Assembly: GCA_963798195.1 (NCBI GenBank)
Contig: CAWCSF010000010.1
Span: 1,178,001-1,242,000 of the forward strand
Source of the DNA: CAVSRC01 sp963798195
GTDB lineage: Bacteria; Pseudomonadota; Alphaproteobacteria; Rhizobiales; Kaistiaceae
DNA length: 64,000 nt
Reading direction: 5' to 3'
Made by a program: the position numbers and the translations under genes. Below, piece by piece: positions 26,239-35,383 of the stretch (its first letter is position 1; each line of letters opens with the position of its first letter). The notes under the pieces were generated by a model. It made no database searches, was not told the DNA's origin, and was given only the letters and a program-made list of their open reading frames with translations.

Positions 26239-26243
26239 GCGGT

Positions 26244-27308
26244 TCAGGCGGCGGACGCCACCGGCATGGCCGGCCACATGGCGCGCATGTGCATCACCGC
26301 CGCCATCAGCACGATCATCGCACCGAACTGATGGGTCAGCGCAAGATGTAGCGGCACGACCATCACCAGGGTGGCAATGCCTAGCACCGCCTGCAACGTA
26401 ACCAGCATTGCAAGAACCAAGGCTGACCGCGCATGTGACGTGTTCCGCGCCTGCCAGGCGTGCGCCAGCGTGAGCGCGAACAACAGATATGCTCCGATGC
26501 GATGATCGAACTGGACCGTCGCAACATTCTCGAACAGATTCTGCCACCACGGCGACTGGATGAACAACCCGGACGGAACAAGGGTGCCGTCCATCAGCGG
26601 CCATGTGTTGTAAGTCATGCCGGCATCGAGGCCCGCAACGAGGCCGCCAAGGAAAATCTGAACCGCCGTCAGCCCAACGATCACGCCCGCCACCCGCCGG
26701 AGACGCCAGCGCGCCTCGCTGAGCGGGCTCGGTGCAAGCCCCCGGATCACCCATACCACATAGGCAAGAATCGCTGCCGCCAGCGTCAGATGGATCGCGA
26801 GGCGATACTGGCTGACGTCGGTGCGCTCGCTGAGGCCGCTCGACACCATCCACCAGCCGACGGCGCCCTGTAGGCCGCCAAGCAGGAAGATTGCTACCAG
26901 CCGCGGCTTGAGTGCCGGCTCGATGCGGCCAGTGACCCACAGCCCGATCATCGGGATCAACACGACCGCGCCGATCAGGCGGCCGAGTAGCCGATGCGCC
27001 CATTCCCACCAGAAGATGCCTTTGAACTCCGCCAGCGTCATGTCCCGGTTGATCTGCTGGAACTCGGGGATCTGCTGGTACTTCGAGAATTCCTCCTGCC
27101 ACTCGGCGTCGTTGAGCGGCGGGATGACGCCATGAATCGGCTTCCACTCGGTGATCGAAAGCCCGGAATGGGTCAGCCGGGTGGCACCTCCGACGACCAC
27201 CATCGCCACGATCATTAGCGCCACAAGGGACAGCCACCACCGCACGACGTTACGGTCGCGGCCGCGATCTCGGATCGTTGTCTGGATGCTACCCGCGATG
27301 CTTGCCAA
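26244..27308 (-). CDS. ctaA: Heme A synthase (COX15/CtaA)
   Basis: 354 aa from a TTG start at 27308 with GAGGAG 8 nt upstream; an upstream ATG at 27365 has no ribosome site. Eight predicted membrane helices. Heme-ligating His motifs: WWEWAHRLLGR, LAIHLTLA, FDHRIGAYLL and LTHQFGAMIVL; THSGLSITEWKP is a family loop. It oxidises the heme O methyl group to formyl, making heme A for aa3-type cytochrome oxidase. Convergent with argC and divergent from the DUF2842 gene. Confidence 0.94.
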   Translation of the reverse strand: MASIAGSIQTTIRDRGRDRNVVRWWLSLVALMIVAMVVVGGATRLTHSGLSITEWKPIHGVIPPLNDAEWQEEFSKYQQIPEFQQINRDMTLAEFKGIFWWEWAHRLLGRLIGAVVLIPMIGLWVTGRIEPALKPRLVAIFLLGGLQGAVGWWMVSSGLSERTDVSQYRLAIHLTLAAAILAYVVWVIRGLAPSPLSEARWRLRRVAGVIVGLTAVQIFLGGLVAGLDAGMTYNTWPLMDGTLVPSGLFIQSPWWQNLFENVATVQFDHRIGAYLLFALTLAHAWQARNTSHARSALVLAMLVTLQAVLGIATLVMVVPLHLALTHQFGAMIVLMAAVMHMRAMWPAMPVASAA

Positions 27309-27395
27309 GGGCCCTGCTCCTCGGCAAAGGGTTACAGTTGGGTCCGGCCGGTAGCAAGCGCGCATCCGGTCGCGGCCGTGTTACGGAGGATTGGT

Positions 27396-27608
27396 GTGCC
27401 TCGCACCTACCGCAAGCTTGTGGGCGCCGTGCTGCTGGTGGTCTTCGTGCCACTCTACGCGCTGGTGGCCATGACCATCGGCGCGGCCAAGCTGCCGGGA
27501 ACTTCGACGCTCGTGCAGACGCTCTATTTCGCCGTCGCGGGCCTGATCTGGGTTGTGCCCGCCGGAATTATCATCAAGTGGATGCAGCGCCCCGACCCCG
27601 GCGAATGA
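27396..27608 (+). CDS. DUF2842 small membrane protein
   Basis: 70 aa with two hydrophobic helices (VGAVLLVVFVPLYALVAMTI and TLYFAVAGLIWVVPAGIII) and the C-terminal KWMQRPDPGE, matching DUF2842, a family largely confined to alphaproteobacteria and often next to ctaA. Function unknown. The GTG start at 27396 is supported by GGAGGA 6 nt upstream; an earlier in-frame GTG at 27378 precedes that site. It ends 3 bp from the convergent polysaccharide gene. Confidence 0.85.
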   Translation: MPRTYRKLVGAVLLVVFVPLYALVAMTIGAAKLPGTSTLVQTLYFAVAGLIWVVPAGIIIKWMQRPDPGE

Positions 27609-27611
27609 CGC

Positions 27612-29783
27612 TCACGCGGCGGCGCCGGCCGATGCGTTCTCGTCCGAAACCGGCGCCTCGCTGTCAGTCTGGGGGTCGGTGTCGGTGGCCGGATCGACCA
27701 TCAACAGCAAAATCTTGGCGTCGGTAACGGCGCTGATGCGGTCGAAAGCGCCGCGCGTGCGCGGATCGGACGCACCGAACTCGCTGACCACTACACCGAT
27801 GTCCGCAGTCGTACCGACCACGCGAATCATGGCGTCGCTGGCATCCAGGATCACGCAGTCATAGGTCAGTGCCAGCGCCGAGAGAATCGTCTCAAGCCGC
27901 TCGCCCGCCAGCGACCTGCCAGGCAGCGGCTTGCGCCCCGCGGGAATGAAGTGCGCCCGCGACTGCCTGTCGCGGAAGATCACCTGCGCAAATGAAGCAT
28001 CGCCGTCGAACAGGTCGGAGAATCCGGGGAGGTCAGACCCCTCGCCCATCGACGCCGTATTGGCGCCGTCACCGCGGAAATCCACGAGCACCGCGCGGGC
28101 CTCGGCGCGCGCCAGCGCCCGAGCCAGCGCCACAGCCGCAAGTGGCCGCCCATTCTCATCGGCGCCCTCGGCAAGCGTCACGAGGACACGCCGCGCGCCG
28201 CTGCTGATGATCTCGCTGCCGATCTCGGCGAGAGATTCCTCGACACGATCGACCAAGTTCGGCGCGAGCGTCGGATCGCTTGGCATCATCCGCCGAACGC
28301 TGTGATCGTCTGCCCAGCGCAGATGGCCGCCCACCGGAATTGCGTCAGGCACCATCGGCAGCGGTTCGGCAAACCGAACCCGGCGCATGGGCCGACCGCT
28401 TGCCAATTCCATCAAAAGAACCAGCGCAATAGCCAGGATCAGGGCAACGACCGTGGCGGCTGCCGTCATCGGAATAACTTTGGGGAAGCTTGGCGCGTTG
28501 GCGACCGCCGCCCGCGACACGATACGCGCATCAGCCGGCGGCAGGTTCGCTTGCTCGCGCGACACCGCTTCGCGATAGCGCCGCAGATAAGAGTCGAGCA
28601 GGTCGCGCTGCGCCGAGGCTTCGCGCTCGAGCGCCCGCAGGTTTACTTCTGCGTCGTTGGCCTGCCCCGTCACCACCTTCTGGCGCGAGAGGCTGGCCGA
28701 AAGCTCCTGTTCGCGCGCCGCCGCCAGCCCCGCTTCTGAGTCGAGCCCCTCGGCGATCTTGCGTGCCTCGACGCCGATCAGCCGGTCGAGGTCGTTGACC
28801 TGCGCATTCAGTTCCTTCATTCGCGGATGTTGCGGCAGCAAAGTCGCGGAAAGTTGCGCGATCTGCGCGCGCAGGCCCACCTGCTGCTCGACCAGCCGCT
28901 GGATCAGCGGGGAATTCATCACCGCAGGCAAGCTCGACCCATTCCCATTCTTGAGCGCGGCGCGGATCAGGTCGGCCTTTGCCTCGGCGTCGGCCTGTTC
29001 GGCCCGAACCCGGGCGAGCTCGGCGTTCAGATCGCCGAGCTGCTGCTGTGGCAAAGTCGAGTCGGTTGTGCCGCCGGACGAGAAGAGATCATTCTGGCTG
29101 CGGAAGGTCTCCACCTTCGCCTCGGCCTCCTGCACCTTCGTGCGCAGTTCGCCAATCTGTGTAGAGAGGAACCGCGCCGCGTCGGCCGTGAAGTCGCGCT
29201 TCGCCTCGCGCTGCAGGACGATATAGCCCTCTGCGATCGCATCGGCGGCGGCGGCGGCGAGCTTCGGATCGTGCGACGAGAAGGCGATGACGATGACACG
29301 TGACTTCTCGACGGCGTAGACAGAAAGCTTGTCGTAATACGCCTCGAGGACCTGATCCTCGACCGAGCCGTTCAGCTTCGGCCCCATGCCGATCGCAGAA
29401 CGGAAGTCATCCAGCCACGACCCCTCCGCGAGGGCCGGGTTGAACTCCGGCTTGCTCGCGAGATCGAGCTGACCCGCCACGGTTTTCGCCAGCTCCCGCG
29501 AACGGACCAATTGCACCTGGCTGGTGATCGCCTGCTCGTCGAGCGCGTTCTGCGAATCGGCCGGGCTCGTCTGGGTCGTCTGCGTGAGATTGGTGTCGCT
29601 CGTCCCGATGAGGATGGACACTTCAGAACTGTAAGTCGGCGACAGATGGCTTAGTCCGTAGAAGGTGCCTGCAGCCACAAGTCCAACAAAAACAATTATA
29701 TATGGAAGCTTTCTCAACAAAGATGAGAAAAGCGCCCGGACGTCGAGCTCCATTTCCGCTTCAGTGGCCGGTCGCATTTCCAT
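27612..29783 (-). CDS. Polysaccharide co-polymerase (Wzz/ExoP-like) with degenerate tyrosine-kinase domain
   Basis: About 723 aa. Wzz domain with TM1 (PYIIVFVGLVAAGTFYG), a long periplasmic coiled-coil region, a proline-containing second TM (VIPMTAAATVVALILAIAL), then a cytoplasmic BY-kinase/ParA-like domain. Walker B-like YDCVILDASD and the A'-like AVLVDFRGDG strand are visible, but the Walker A region reads AEGADENGRPLA with no GK(S/T), and the C-terminus has no Tyr cluster. ATP-dependent autophosphorylation is therefore unlikely. It controls chain length and export of an exopolysaccharide. Divergent from the export lipoprotein across ~230 bp of AT-richer DNA. Start uncertain (29783, possibly 29825). 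Confidence 0.86.
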   Translation of the reverse strand: MEMRPATEAEMELDVRALFSSLLRKLPYIIVFVGLVAAGTFYGLSHLSPTYSSEVSILIGTSDTNLTQTTQTSPADSQNALDEQAITSQVQLVRSRELAKTVAGQLDLASKPEFNPALAEGSWLDDFRSAIGMGPKLNGSVEDQVLEAYYDKLSVYAVEKSRVIVIAFSSHDPKLAAAAADAIAEGYIVLQREAKRDFTADAARFLSTQIGELRTKVQEAEAKVETFRSQNDLFSSGGTTDSTLPQQQLGDLNAELARVRAEQADAEAKADLIRAALKNGNGSSLPAVMNSPLIQRLVEQQVGLRAQIAQLSATLLPQHPRMKELNAQVNDLDRLIGVEARKIAEGLDSEAGLAAAREQELSASLSRQKVVTGQANDAEVNLRALEREASAQRDLLDSYLRRYREAVSREQANLPPADARIVSRAAVANAPSFPKVIPMTAAATVVALILAIALVLLMELASGRPMRRVRFAEPLPMVPDAIPVGGHLRWADDHSVRRMMPSDPTLAPNLVDRVEESLAEIGSEIISSGARRVLVTLAEGADENGRPLAAVALARALARAEARAVLVDFRGDGANTASMGEGSDLPGFSDLFDGDASFAQVIFRDRQSRAHFIPAGRKPLPGRSLAGERLETILSALALTYDCVILDASDAMIRVVGTTADIGVVVSEFGASDPRTRGAFDRISAVTDAKILLLMVDPATDTDPQTDSEAPVSDENASAGAAA

Positions 29784-30013
29784 GGGAAGACTCGCACAGT
29801 GGCTTGCTCCGCATGATCGGGACACATGGTAATCACATCGTTAACAACCTGAACGACAGGGTTGGGCGCCAGTTAAACTTATTTAACAACACTTTAATTT
29901 TCCGGATACTTGCGGCGCTCCGAGTCGTTACGAACAGCTAGTCTTTACGGTGCATTAACCATACCGGCCGGATAGTCACCGGCATTGCCGCACCATCAGG
30001 CCGAGCCCAAGAA

Positions 30014-30574
30014 ATGCGTTCGTATGGACTGACCACTCTCCTGATCGGGCTCGTGCTTCTGGCCGGGTGCGCCAACACTCCCAAGGTGGAGGACGGTTAC
30101 CATCCGGAGTTGGTATCGCCTTACCGGCTGGATGCCGGCGACCGGGTGCGAGTCATCGTTTTCGGACAAACCGATCTTTCCAACACATACGTGGTCGATC
30201 AGGCTGGCGCGATCGCGATACCGTTGATCGGCACAGTGCCGGCGCGTGGACGCTCGACGGCGCAGGTAGAAACCGACATAGCGGCAAAGCTGCGCAAGGG
30301 CTACTTGCGCAATCCAGACGTCTCGGTCGAGATCGACCGCTATCGCCCGTTCTTTGCCATGGGCGAACTCGGTGCGCCCGGCCAGTACCCTTATGTACCG
30401 GGCTTGACCGTACAGCAGGCTGTTGCCGTCGCCGGTGGATTCACACCGCGCGGCGACACGCATCTGGTGCAGGTCACCCGCAGCGTCAACGGAGAACTGG
30501 CAACTGCACTGTTGCAGATGAGCGATCCCGTGCTGCCTGGCGACACGCTGTTCGTGCGGGAGCGCCACCTCTGA
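30014..30574 (+). CDS. Polysaccharide export lipoprotein (Wza/ExoF family)
   Basis: 186 aa. Lipobox LVLLAGC with Cys at residue 19, then a Poly_export domain (YRLDAGDRVRVIVFGQ; VDQAGAIAIPLIGTVPARG) and one SLBB-type segment (VPGLTVQQAVAVAGGFTPRG). It is shorter than E. coli Wza and lacks its C-terminal helix, as is usual for OPX proteins of this class. It forms the outer-membrane side of the export channel with the divergent co-polymerase. Followed by a GT4 gene after 39 bp. Confidence 0.92.
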   Translation: MRSYGLTTLLIGLVLLAGCANTPKVEDGYHPELVSPYRLDAGDRVRVIVFGQTDLSNTYVVDQAGAIAIPLIGTVPARGRSTAQVETDIAAKLRKGYLRNPDVSVEIDRYRPFFAMGELGAPGQYPYVPGLTVQQAVAVAGGFTPRGDTHLVQVTRSVNGELATALLQMSDPVLPGDTLFVRERHL

Positions 30575-30613
30575 CCATTCCATCGTGACACGCCGTGGCG
30601 GAGAGGCTGCGCC

Positions 30614-31738
30614 ATGAGAATCGTGCATTGCTTCCGCGATCCATCGGGAGGTTTGTTTCGCCACGTCCAGGATCTTGTCGCGGCACAGAATGCTGCCGGC
30701 CACTCCGTTGGGGTCGTCTGTGACTCGACCGTGGGAGAACCGTTCGACGAAAGTGCGGTCGACCGCTTACGACCGTCGCTCGGGCTCGGTCTCATTCGCG
30801 TTCCCATGCGCCGCGAACTCGCCCCTTCAGACCTTGCCGCGGCCTGGCGCATTGCCAGGCAGGTGCGGCCCCTCGCTCCCGATGTCCTCCACGGTCACGG
30901 CGCCAAGGGTGGCGCCTACGGGCGGACGATCGGCACCTTCTTGCGGGCATCTGGTACACGCGTAGCCCGCATCTACACTCCTCACGGCGGCAGCCTGCAC
31001 TACGCGTCACAGGCGATCAAAGGGCGCGTGTTCTTCGCCGCGGAACGACTGTTCGGTCGGATGACCGATGGCTTCGTCTTTGTCAGCCAGTTCGAGGCCG
31101 ACACATATGCCGCAAAAGTTGCTCCGCCCCCAGCGCCGGCCGCCATCGTTCCGAATGGCCTCCGCCCGGAGGAATTCGAACCGGTCGTGCCTAACGCTGA
31201 CGCCGCCGACTTCCTGTTCGTCGGTACGTTGCGCGACCTTAAGGGGCCGGACGTCTTCATCGACGCGCTGGCGCGCCTCGGCGAGCAAGCAGGTCGGCCA
31301 CCGACTGCGGTGATAGTGGGCCGAGGCGAAGAGAAACCGCGGTACGTGGCCCTGGCAGCCGAGCGGGGCTTAACCGACCGCGTAATGTTCCGCGACGCCA
31401 TGCCGGCGCGTGAGGCGTTTCCGCTGGGGAAGACAATGGTGATCCCGTCCCGCGCGGAGTCGATGCCATACATCGTGCTCGAGACCATCGCTGCCGGTGT
31501 ACCGCTGATCACCACGAGGGTCGGCGGCATTCCCGAAATCTTCGGACCCGAGTCCGGTCGCCTTGTCGCGCCGGGCAGTGTCGAGGAACTGGCCGAAGCC
31601 ATGTCCGCAGTTCTCGCGGGACCCGAAGGTGCGCGTGGGGCAGCGGCGCGGCTGAACGCCCGGATCCAGGCAACTTTCTCGGTGGCAGCAATGGCCAAGG
31701 CGATCGAAGGGCTCTACCGGTCGGCAATAGCTCGTTAA
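30614..31738 (+). CDS. Glycosyltransferase family 4
   Basis: 374 aa GT-B fold. The N-terminal acceptor domain begins MRIVHCFRDPSGGLFRHVQDL; the donor-binding domain has FLFVGTLRDLKGPDVFIDAL, PSRAESMPYIVLETIAAGVP (the E-x7-E-type motif) and TTRVGGIPEIF. It should add a sugar to the lipid-linked repeat unit begun by the priming transferase downstream. Only one dedicated glycosyltransferase is present in the cluster. Donor sugar not predictable. Confidence 0.92.
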   Translation: MRIVHCFRDPSGGLFRHVQDLVAAQNAAGHSVGVVCDSTVGEPFDESAVDRLRPSLGLGLIRVPMRRELAPSDLAAAWRIARQVRPLAPDVLHGHGAKGGAYGRTIGTFLRASGTRVARIYTPHGGSLHYASQAIKGRVFFAAERLFGRMTDGFVFVSQFEADTYAAKVAPPPAPAAIVPNGLRPEEFEPVVPNADAADFLFVGTLRDLKGPDVFIDALARLGEQAGRPPTAVIVGRGEEKPRYVALAAERGLTDRVMFRDAMPAREAFPLGKTMVIPSRAESMPYIVLETIAAGVPLITTRVGGIPEIFGPESGRLVAPGSVEELAEAMSAVLAGPEGARGAAARLNARIQATFSVAAMAKAIEGLYRSAIAR

Positions 31739-31857
31739 GCCTGTTCCACGGTTTTCAAAGCAAAAGCCGACAATTTTAGTAGTCCAGGCAAGCGTTTTTT
31801 ACCCCCAATCCTGTAGGCATTCGCCCGGGACGAGGTGGGTTGAATGGACGCTTGCAC

Positions 31858-33408
31858 ATGAACCAGCATGACCCCGCGAACGCGGTTGCGGCTCGCGTCA
31901 GCGCGGGTGAAACGCCCCCTTCGCCAGCAACGGGAGCCGTCGCGAGCAATCCAACGCTCAGCGCCGCGGCGCGCCTCGTCGCGGGCACCCTTTCTCGCAG
32001 CCCGATCTCACCGGTTCTGTTGGCCGGCTTCACGCGCCTCATCGAATTTACCGCAGTCCTCCTGACAGGAACGCTGGTTTATCTGGTCTACGTCGCGCCA
32101 GTTGAAGGCATGCTGTGGTGGTACGCTGGCCCGCTGGTCGCAGGCGCACTTCTGTCGGTGCTCCTCATCCAGATTGCCGACGGCTATTCCATTGTCGCCC
32201 TGCGCCGCGGCGCGTTGCAGCTCAGCCGCGTTTTCGTCGCCTGGACAAGCGTCTTCGTCCTTTTCACGGTTGCGGCGTTCCTTGCCAAGGTCGGCGATAC
32301 ATACTCGCGCGTCTGGGTCGCCTCCTGGTATGTGGCCGGCCTCTTCGTCTTCGCCGGTATGCGGGTGCTCATGGCGCGCATCGTACGCCGCTGGATCCGG
32401 TCGGGCCGCCTTGAGCGCCGTGCCGTGGTTGTCGGCGGCGGTGAATCGGCCGAAAAACTGATCAACGCCATCGAGTCCGAACCCGACAACGACATCCGCA
32501 TCTGCGGAATTTTCGACGACCGCAAGGGCGATCGCTCGCCCGATATCGTCGCCGGCTATCCCAAGCTCGGTAATGTCGCCGAACTCGTCGATTTTGGTCG
32601 CATCGCGCGAATTGATCTGCTCATTGTCTCGCTGCCGATCACTGCAGAGAACCGGGTGCTCGAAATGCTGCGCCAACTTTGGGTGCTGCCCGTCGACATC
32701 CGCCTGTCTGCGCATACCAACAAACTCCGCTTCCGTCCGCGCACATACTCCTTCGTCGGCAAGGTGCCGTTCCTCGACGTCTTCGACAAGCCGATCGCGG
32801 GCTGGGACGTGGTCTCCAAGTGGCTGGTGGACCGCATCGTCGGCGGTCTCATCCTCCTGCTCGCGGCGCCGATCATGGCGCTGGTCGCGCTCGCCGTTAA
32901 GCTTAGCAGCAAGGGCCCGGTGCTCTTCAGGCAGAAGCGCTACGGCTTCAACAACGAGCTGATCGAAGTCTACAAGTTCCGCTCGATGTACGTGGACCAA
33001 GCCGACGCTGGGGCGGCGAAGCTGGTCACACGCGACGATCCCCGCGTCACCCCTGTCGGCCGATTTATCCGCAAGACGAGCCTCGACGAGTTGCCGCAAC
33101 TCTTCAACGTCGTTTTCTGGGGCAACCTGTCGCTTGTCGGGCCGCGGCCGCACGCCCTCGAGGCAAAAGCTGCCAACCGGCTCTACGATCAGGTCGTCGA
33201 CGGGTACTTCGCCCGTCACCGCGTCAAGCCGGGCATCACCGGCTGGGCCCAGATCAACGGCTGGCGCGGCGAGACCGACACGACGGAAAAGATCCAGCAA
33301 CGCATCGAACACGACCTCTATTACATCGAAAACTGGTCCGTCGCATTCGACCTGTTCATCATCGCGGTGACGCCATTCCGCCTGCTCAGCTCGGGTAACG
33401 CGTATTGA
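31858..33408 (+). CDS. Undecaprenyl-phosphate glucose phosphotransferase (WcaJ/PssY-like priming transferase)
   Basis: 516 aa. Four to five N-terminal helices, a Rossmann-like middle (VVVGGGESAEKLINAIES), then the polyprenyl glycosylphosphotransferase domain: KFRSMYVD, RKTSLDELPQLFNV, SLVGPRPHA and KPGITGWAQINGWRG contain the conserved metal and substrate residues. It transfers hexose-1-phosphate to the lipid carrier at the inner membrane and starts each repeat unit. ATG at 31858 is used; a TTG at 31840 is a possible alternative. It overlaps the polymerase gene by 4 bp. Confidence 0.94.
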   Translation: MNQHDPANAVAARVSAGETPPSPATGAVASNPTLSAAARLVAGTLSRSPISPVLLAGFTRLIEFTAVLLTGTLVYLVYVAPVEGMLWWYAGPLVAGALLSVLLIQIADGYSIVALRRGALQLSRVFVAWTSVFVLFTVAAFLAKVGDTYSRVWVASWYVAGLFVFAGMRVLMARIVRRWIRSGRLERRAVVVGGGESAEKLINAIESEPDNDIRICGIFDDRKGDRSPDIVAGYPKLGNVAELVDFGRIARIDLLIVSLPITAENRVLEMLRQLWVLPVDIRLSAHTNKLRFRPRTYSFVGKVPFLDVFDKPIAGWDVVSKWLVDRIVGGLILLLAAPIMALVALAVKLSSKGPVLFRQKRYGFNNELIEVYKFRSMYVDQADAGAAKLVTRDDPRVTPVGRFIRKTSLDELPQLFNVVFWGNLSLVGPRPHALEAKAANRLYDQVVDGYFARHRVKPGITGWAQINGWRGETDTTEKIQQRIEHDLYYIENWSVAFDLFIIAVTPFRLLSSGNAY

Positions 33409-34739
33409 GCCACGCGCCGGCAACGACACTCGACACGCCAGCGCCGCTCTGGCGCACGGGCGCCCGAATGGGCGATTGGGCCATCGGCCTGGTTGTCTTT
33501 CTCGGCGGCTTCGTCATTGAGGAGCCGGCGCCCTACGAGCTGCTGCTCATGCCCGTCATCCTCGTGTGGATCGTCTTCGGGCTGAAGCTCAATCGGCATT
33601 TCCTGCCGATGATAGTGCTCCTGTTGCTTTACATCGCCGGCGGTCTCATGGCGATCACGCAGCTTCCGTCGATCAACAAGGGCGCCATCTACATGGCGAC
33701 CACGGCTTTCCTGATTTTCTCGTCGATCTTTTTCGCGGCAGTAATCGCCACTGCGCCGGAGCGCCGACTCGAGCTAATCAAGAAGGCCTACATTGCCTCG
33801 GCGGCAATCACATCACTGATCGGCATCGCGGCCTATTTCAGGCTGCTGCCGGGATCGGACCTCTTCCTGCTCTACGGCCGCGTGAAGGGCCTCTTCCAGG
33901 ATCCGAACGTGTTCGGCCCGTTCCTGGTGCTGCCTATAGCGCTGCTGTTTCGCGACGTGCTGACGAATAGACTGCGCGACAGCCTCGGCCAAAGCTCATT
34001 GCTGATGATCCTGCTCATCGCCGAGCTACTCGCGTTCTCGCGCGCCGCGTGGGGAATGACGCTGGTAGCAATGGTCCTGGTTACGCTGCTCGCCTTCGTC
34101 AACGAGCCGCGTCAGCTGGGCCGCGTGCGTATCCTTCTCTATTTCGTCGGCGGGTTGATGGCCGCAGGCGTGCTGATCGCGATTGCGCTCTCCATCCCCG
34201 CGGTGTCGGATCTCTTTGCCCAGCGCGCGACGCTCCTGGAAAGCTACGACTCCGGCCGCCTCGGGCGCTTCGCCCGTCAGGCGATGGGCTTCTTTCTGAT
34301 CCAGGAGCATCCCCTCGGGCTTGGGCCGTCCGCCTTCGGCAAGCTGTTCGGCGAAGACGAGCACAACATGTGGCTGAAGGGATTCACTACCTACGGGTGG
34401 ATCGGCGGGTTCTCTTACATCATCCTGGTGGTCTGGACGCTCGTGGCATCGGCGCCACTGCTCTTCAAGCGCCGCGCCTGGACGCCGATCGTGCAATGCG
34501 CCTTCGCCACTTTTCTTGGGCAGGTGATGATCCACAACGTGATCGACAACGATCACTGGAGGCACCTCTTCCTGCTTTACGGCATTCTCTGGGGAGTGGT
34601 GGCGGCGGAAAAAATGTATGCCCGAAACCTGCGGCGAGCGGCTTCGCAAAGAGCGCCTGCGGGGCCAGCGACAAGGCGCGCGCCGGTGAGCTCCAAACGG
34701 CCTCCTCTAATTCCCCGTGGACCCGTCCCTGCACATTGA
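33405..34739 (+). CDS. O-antigen ligase/Wzy-family polysaccharide polymerase
   Basis: 444 aa with about ten to twelve membrane helices and one large periplasmic loop. The Wzy_C-like region has LFQDPNVFGPFLVLP and the loop segment HPLGLGPSAFGKLFGEDEHNMWLKGF, with the H...EHN pattern common in O-antigen polymerases and ligases. Start is TTG at 33405 overlapping the previous TGA. In this cluster polymerisation of exopolysaccharide repeats is more likely than lipid A ligation. The C-terminal ~45 residues are basic, Pro-rich and probably disordered. Confidence 0.88.
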   Translation: MSHAPATTLDTPAPLWRTGARMGDWAIGLVVFLGGFVIEEPAPYELLLMPVILVWIVFGLKLNRHFLPMIVLLLLYIAGGLMAITQLPSINKGAIYMATTAFLIFSSIFFAAVIATAPERRLELIKKAYIASAAITSLIGIAAYFRLLPGSDLFLLYGRVKGLFQDPNVFGPFLVLPIALLFRDVLTNRLRDSLGQSSLLMILLIAELLAFSRAAWGMTLVAMVLVTLLAFVNEPRQLGRVRILLYFVGGLMAAGVLIAIALSIPAVSDLFAQRATLLESYDSGRLGRFARQAMGFFLIQEHPLGLGPSAFGKLFGEDEHNMWLKGFTTYGWIGGFSYIILVVWTLVASAPLLFKRRAWTPIVQCAFATFLGQVMIHNVIDNDHWRHLFLLYGILWGVVAAEKMYARNLRRAASQRAPAGPATRRAPVSSKRPPLIPRGPVPAH

Positions 34740-34801
34740 CGGGCGTCGACCAGGCGTCCAGTCTTGCTGCGGCGACGGCGCGCTTTCCGCATCGGATCGC
34801 A

Positions 34802-35383
34802 ATGCGCATGCAAAACCGGGCTCCGGCGGCGATGTTTCCCATTCCGACCAGCTTTTTCCTGACCAGCGGGATCGGCGTCCACCGCGAACAGCTGACGGCC
34901 TTCGAGCTGGCGCTGCGCGACGCCGACATCGAACAGCAGAATCTCGTCACCGTCTCGTCGATCCTGCCGCCCGGCTGCGAGCAACTTGACCGCACCGCGG
35001 GGGTGCACACCCTGAAGCCGGGTGAGATCACCTTCTCGGTCATGGCCCGCGCCGAGACCAGCGAGCCGGGGCGGCGCATTCACGCAAGCATCGGCCTGGC
35101 CCGACCGGCCAACCCCGCCATGTACGGCTACATCTCGGAGCACCACGGTCACGGTATGTCCCACGAGCAGAGCGGCGAATATGCCGAAGACCTTGCCGCA
35201 AGCATGCTTGCCTCGACACTGGGCATCGAGTTCGATCCCGATGCCGCATGGAACGAACGGAAACGCGTGTATGAGACGAGCCAGCTCATCATTGGCAGTA
35301 CATCGCTGACCGCCGCCGCCGAAGGCGATACCAGTGGACGATGGACCTGCGCTGTTGCCGCCGCCGTCTTCCGTTTCACCTAG
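34802..35383 (+). CDS. pdaD: Pyruvoyl-dependent arginine decarboxylase
   Basis: 193 aa. The self-cleavage site LVTVSSILPPGCE aligns with the PvlArgDC motif in which the second Ser becomes the pyruvoyl group; downstream are KPGEITFSVMAR, YGYISEHHGHG and ETSQLIIG, all family segments. It converts arginine to agmatine and CO2. The start is ATG at 34802 or 34808; the upstream sequence to the polymerase stop (62 bp) has no clear promoter, so it may belong to the exopolysaccharide transcript. The next gene starts on the base after its TAG, indicating coupling to agmatinase. Confidence 0.9.
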   Translation: MRMQNRAPAAMFPIPTSFFLTSGIGVHREQLTAFELALRDADIEQQNLVTVSSILPPGCEQLDRTAGVHTLKPGEITFSVMARAETSEPGRRIHASIGLARPANPAMYGYISEHHGHGMSHEQSGEYAEDLAASMLASTLGIEFDPDAAWNERKRVYETSQLIIGSTSLTAAAEGDTSGRWTCAVAAAVFRFT

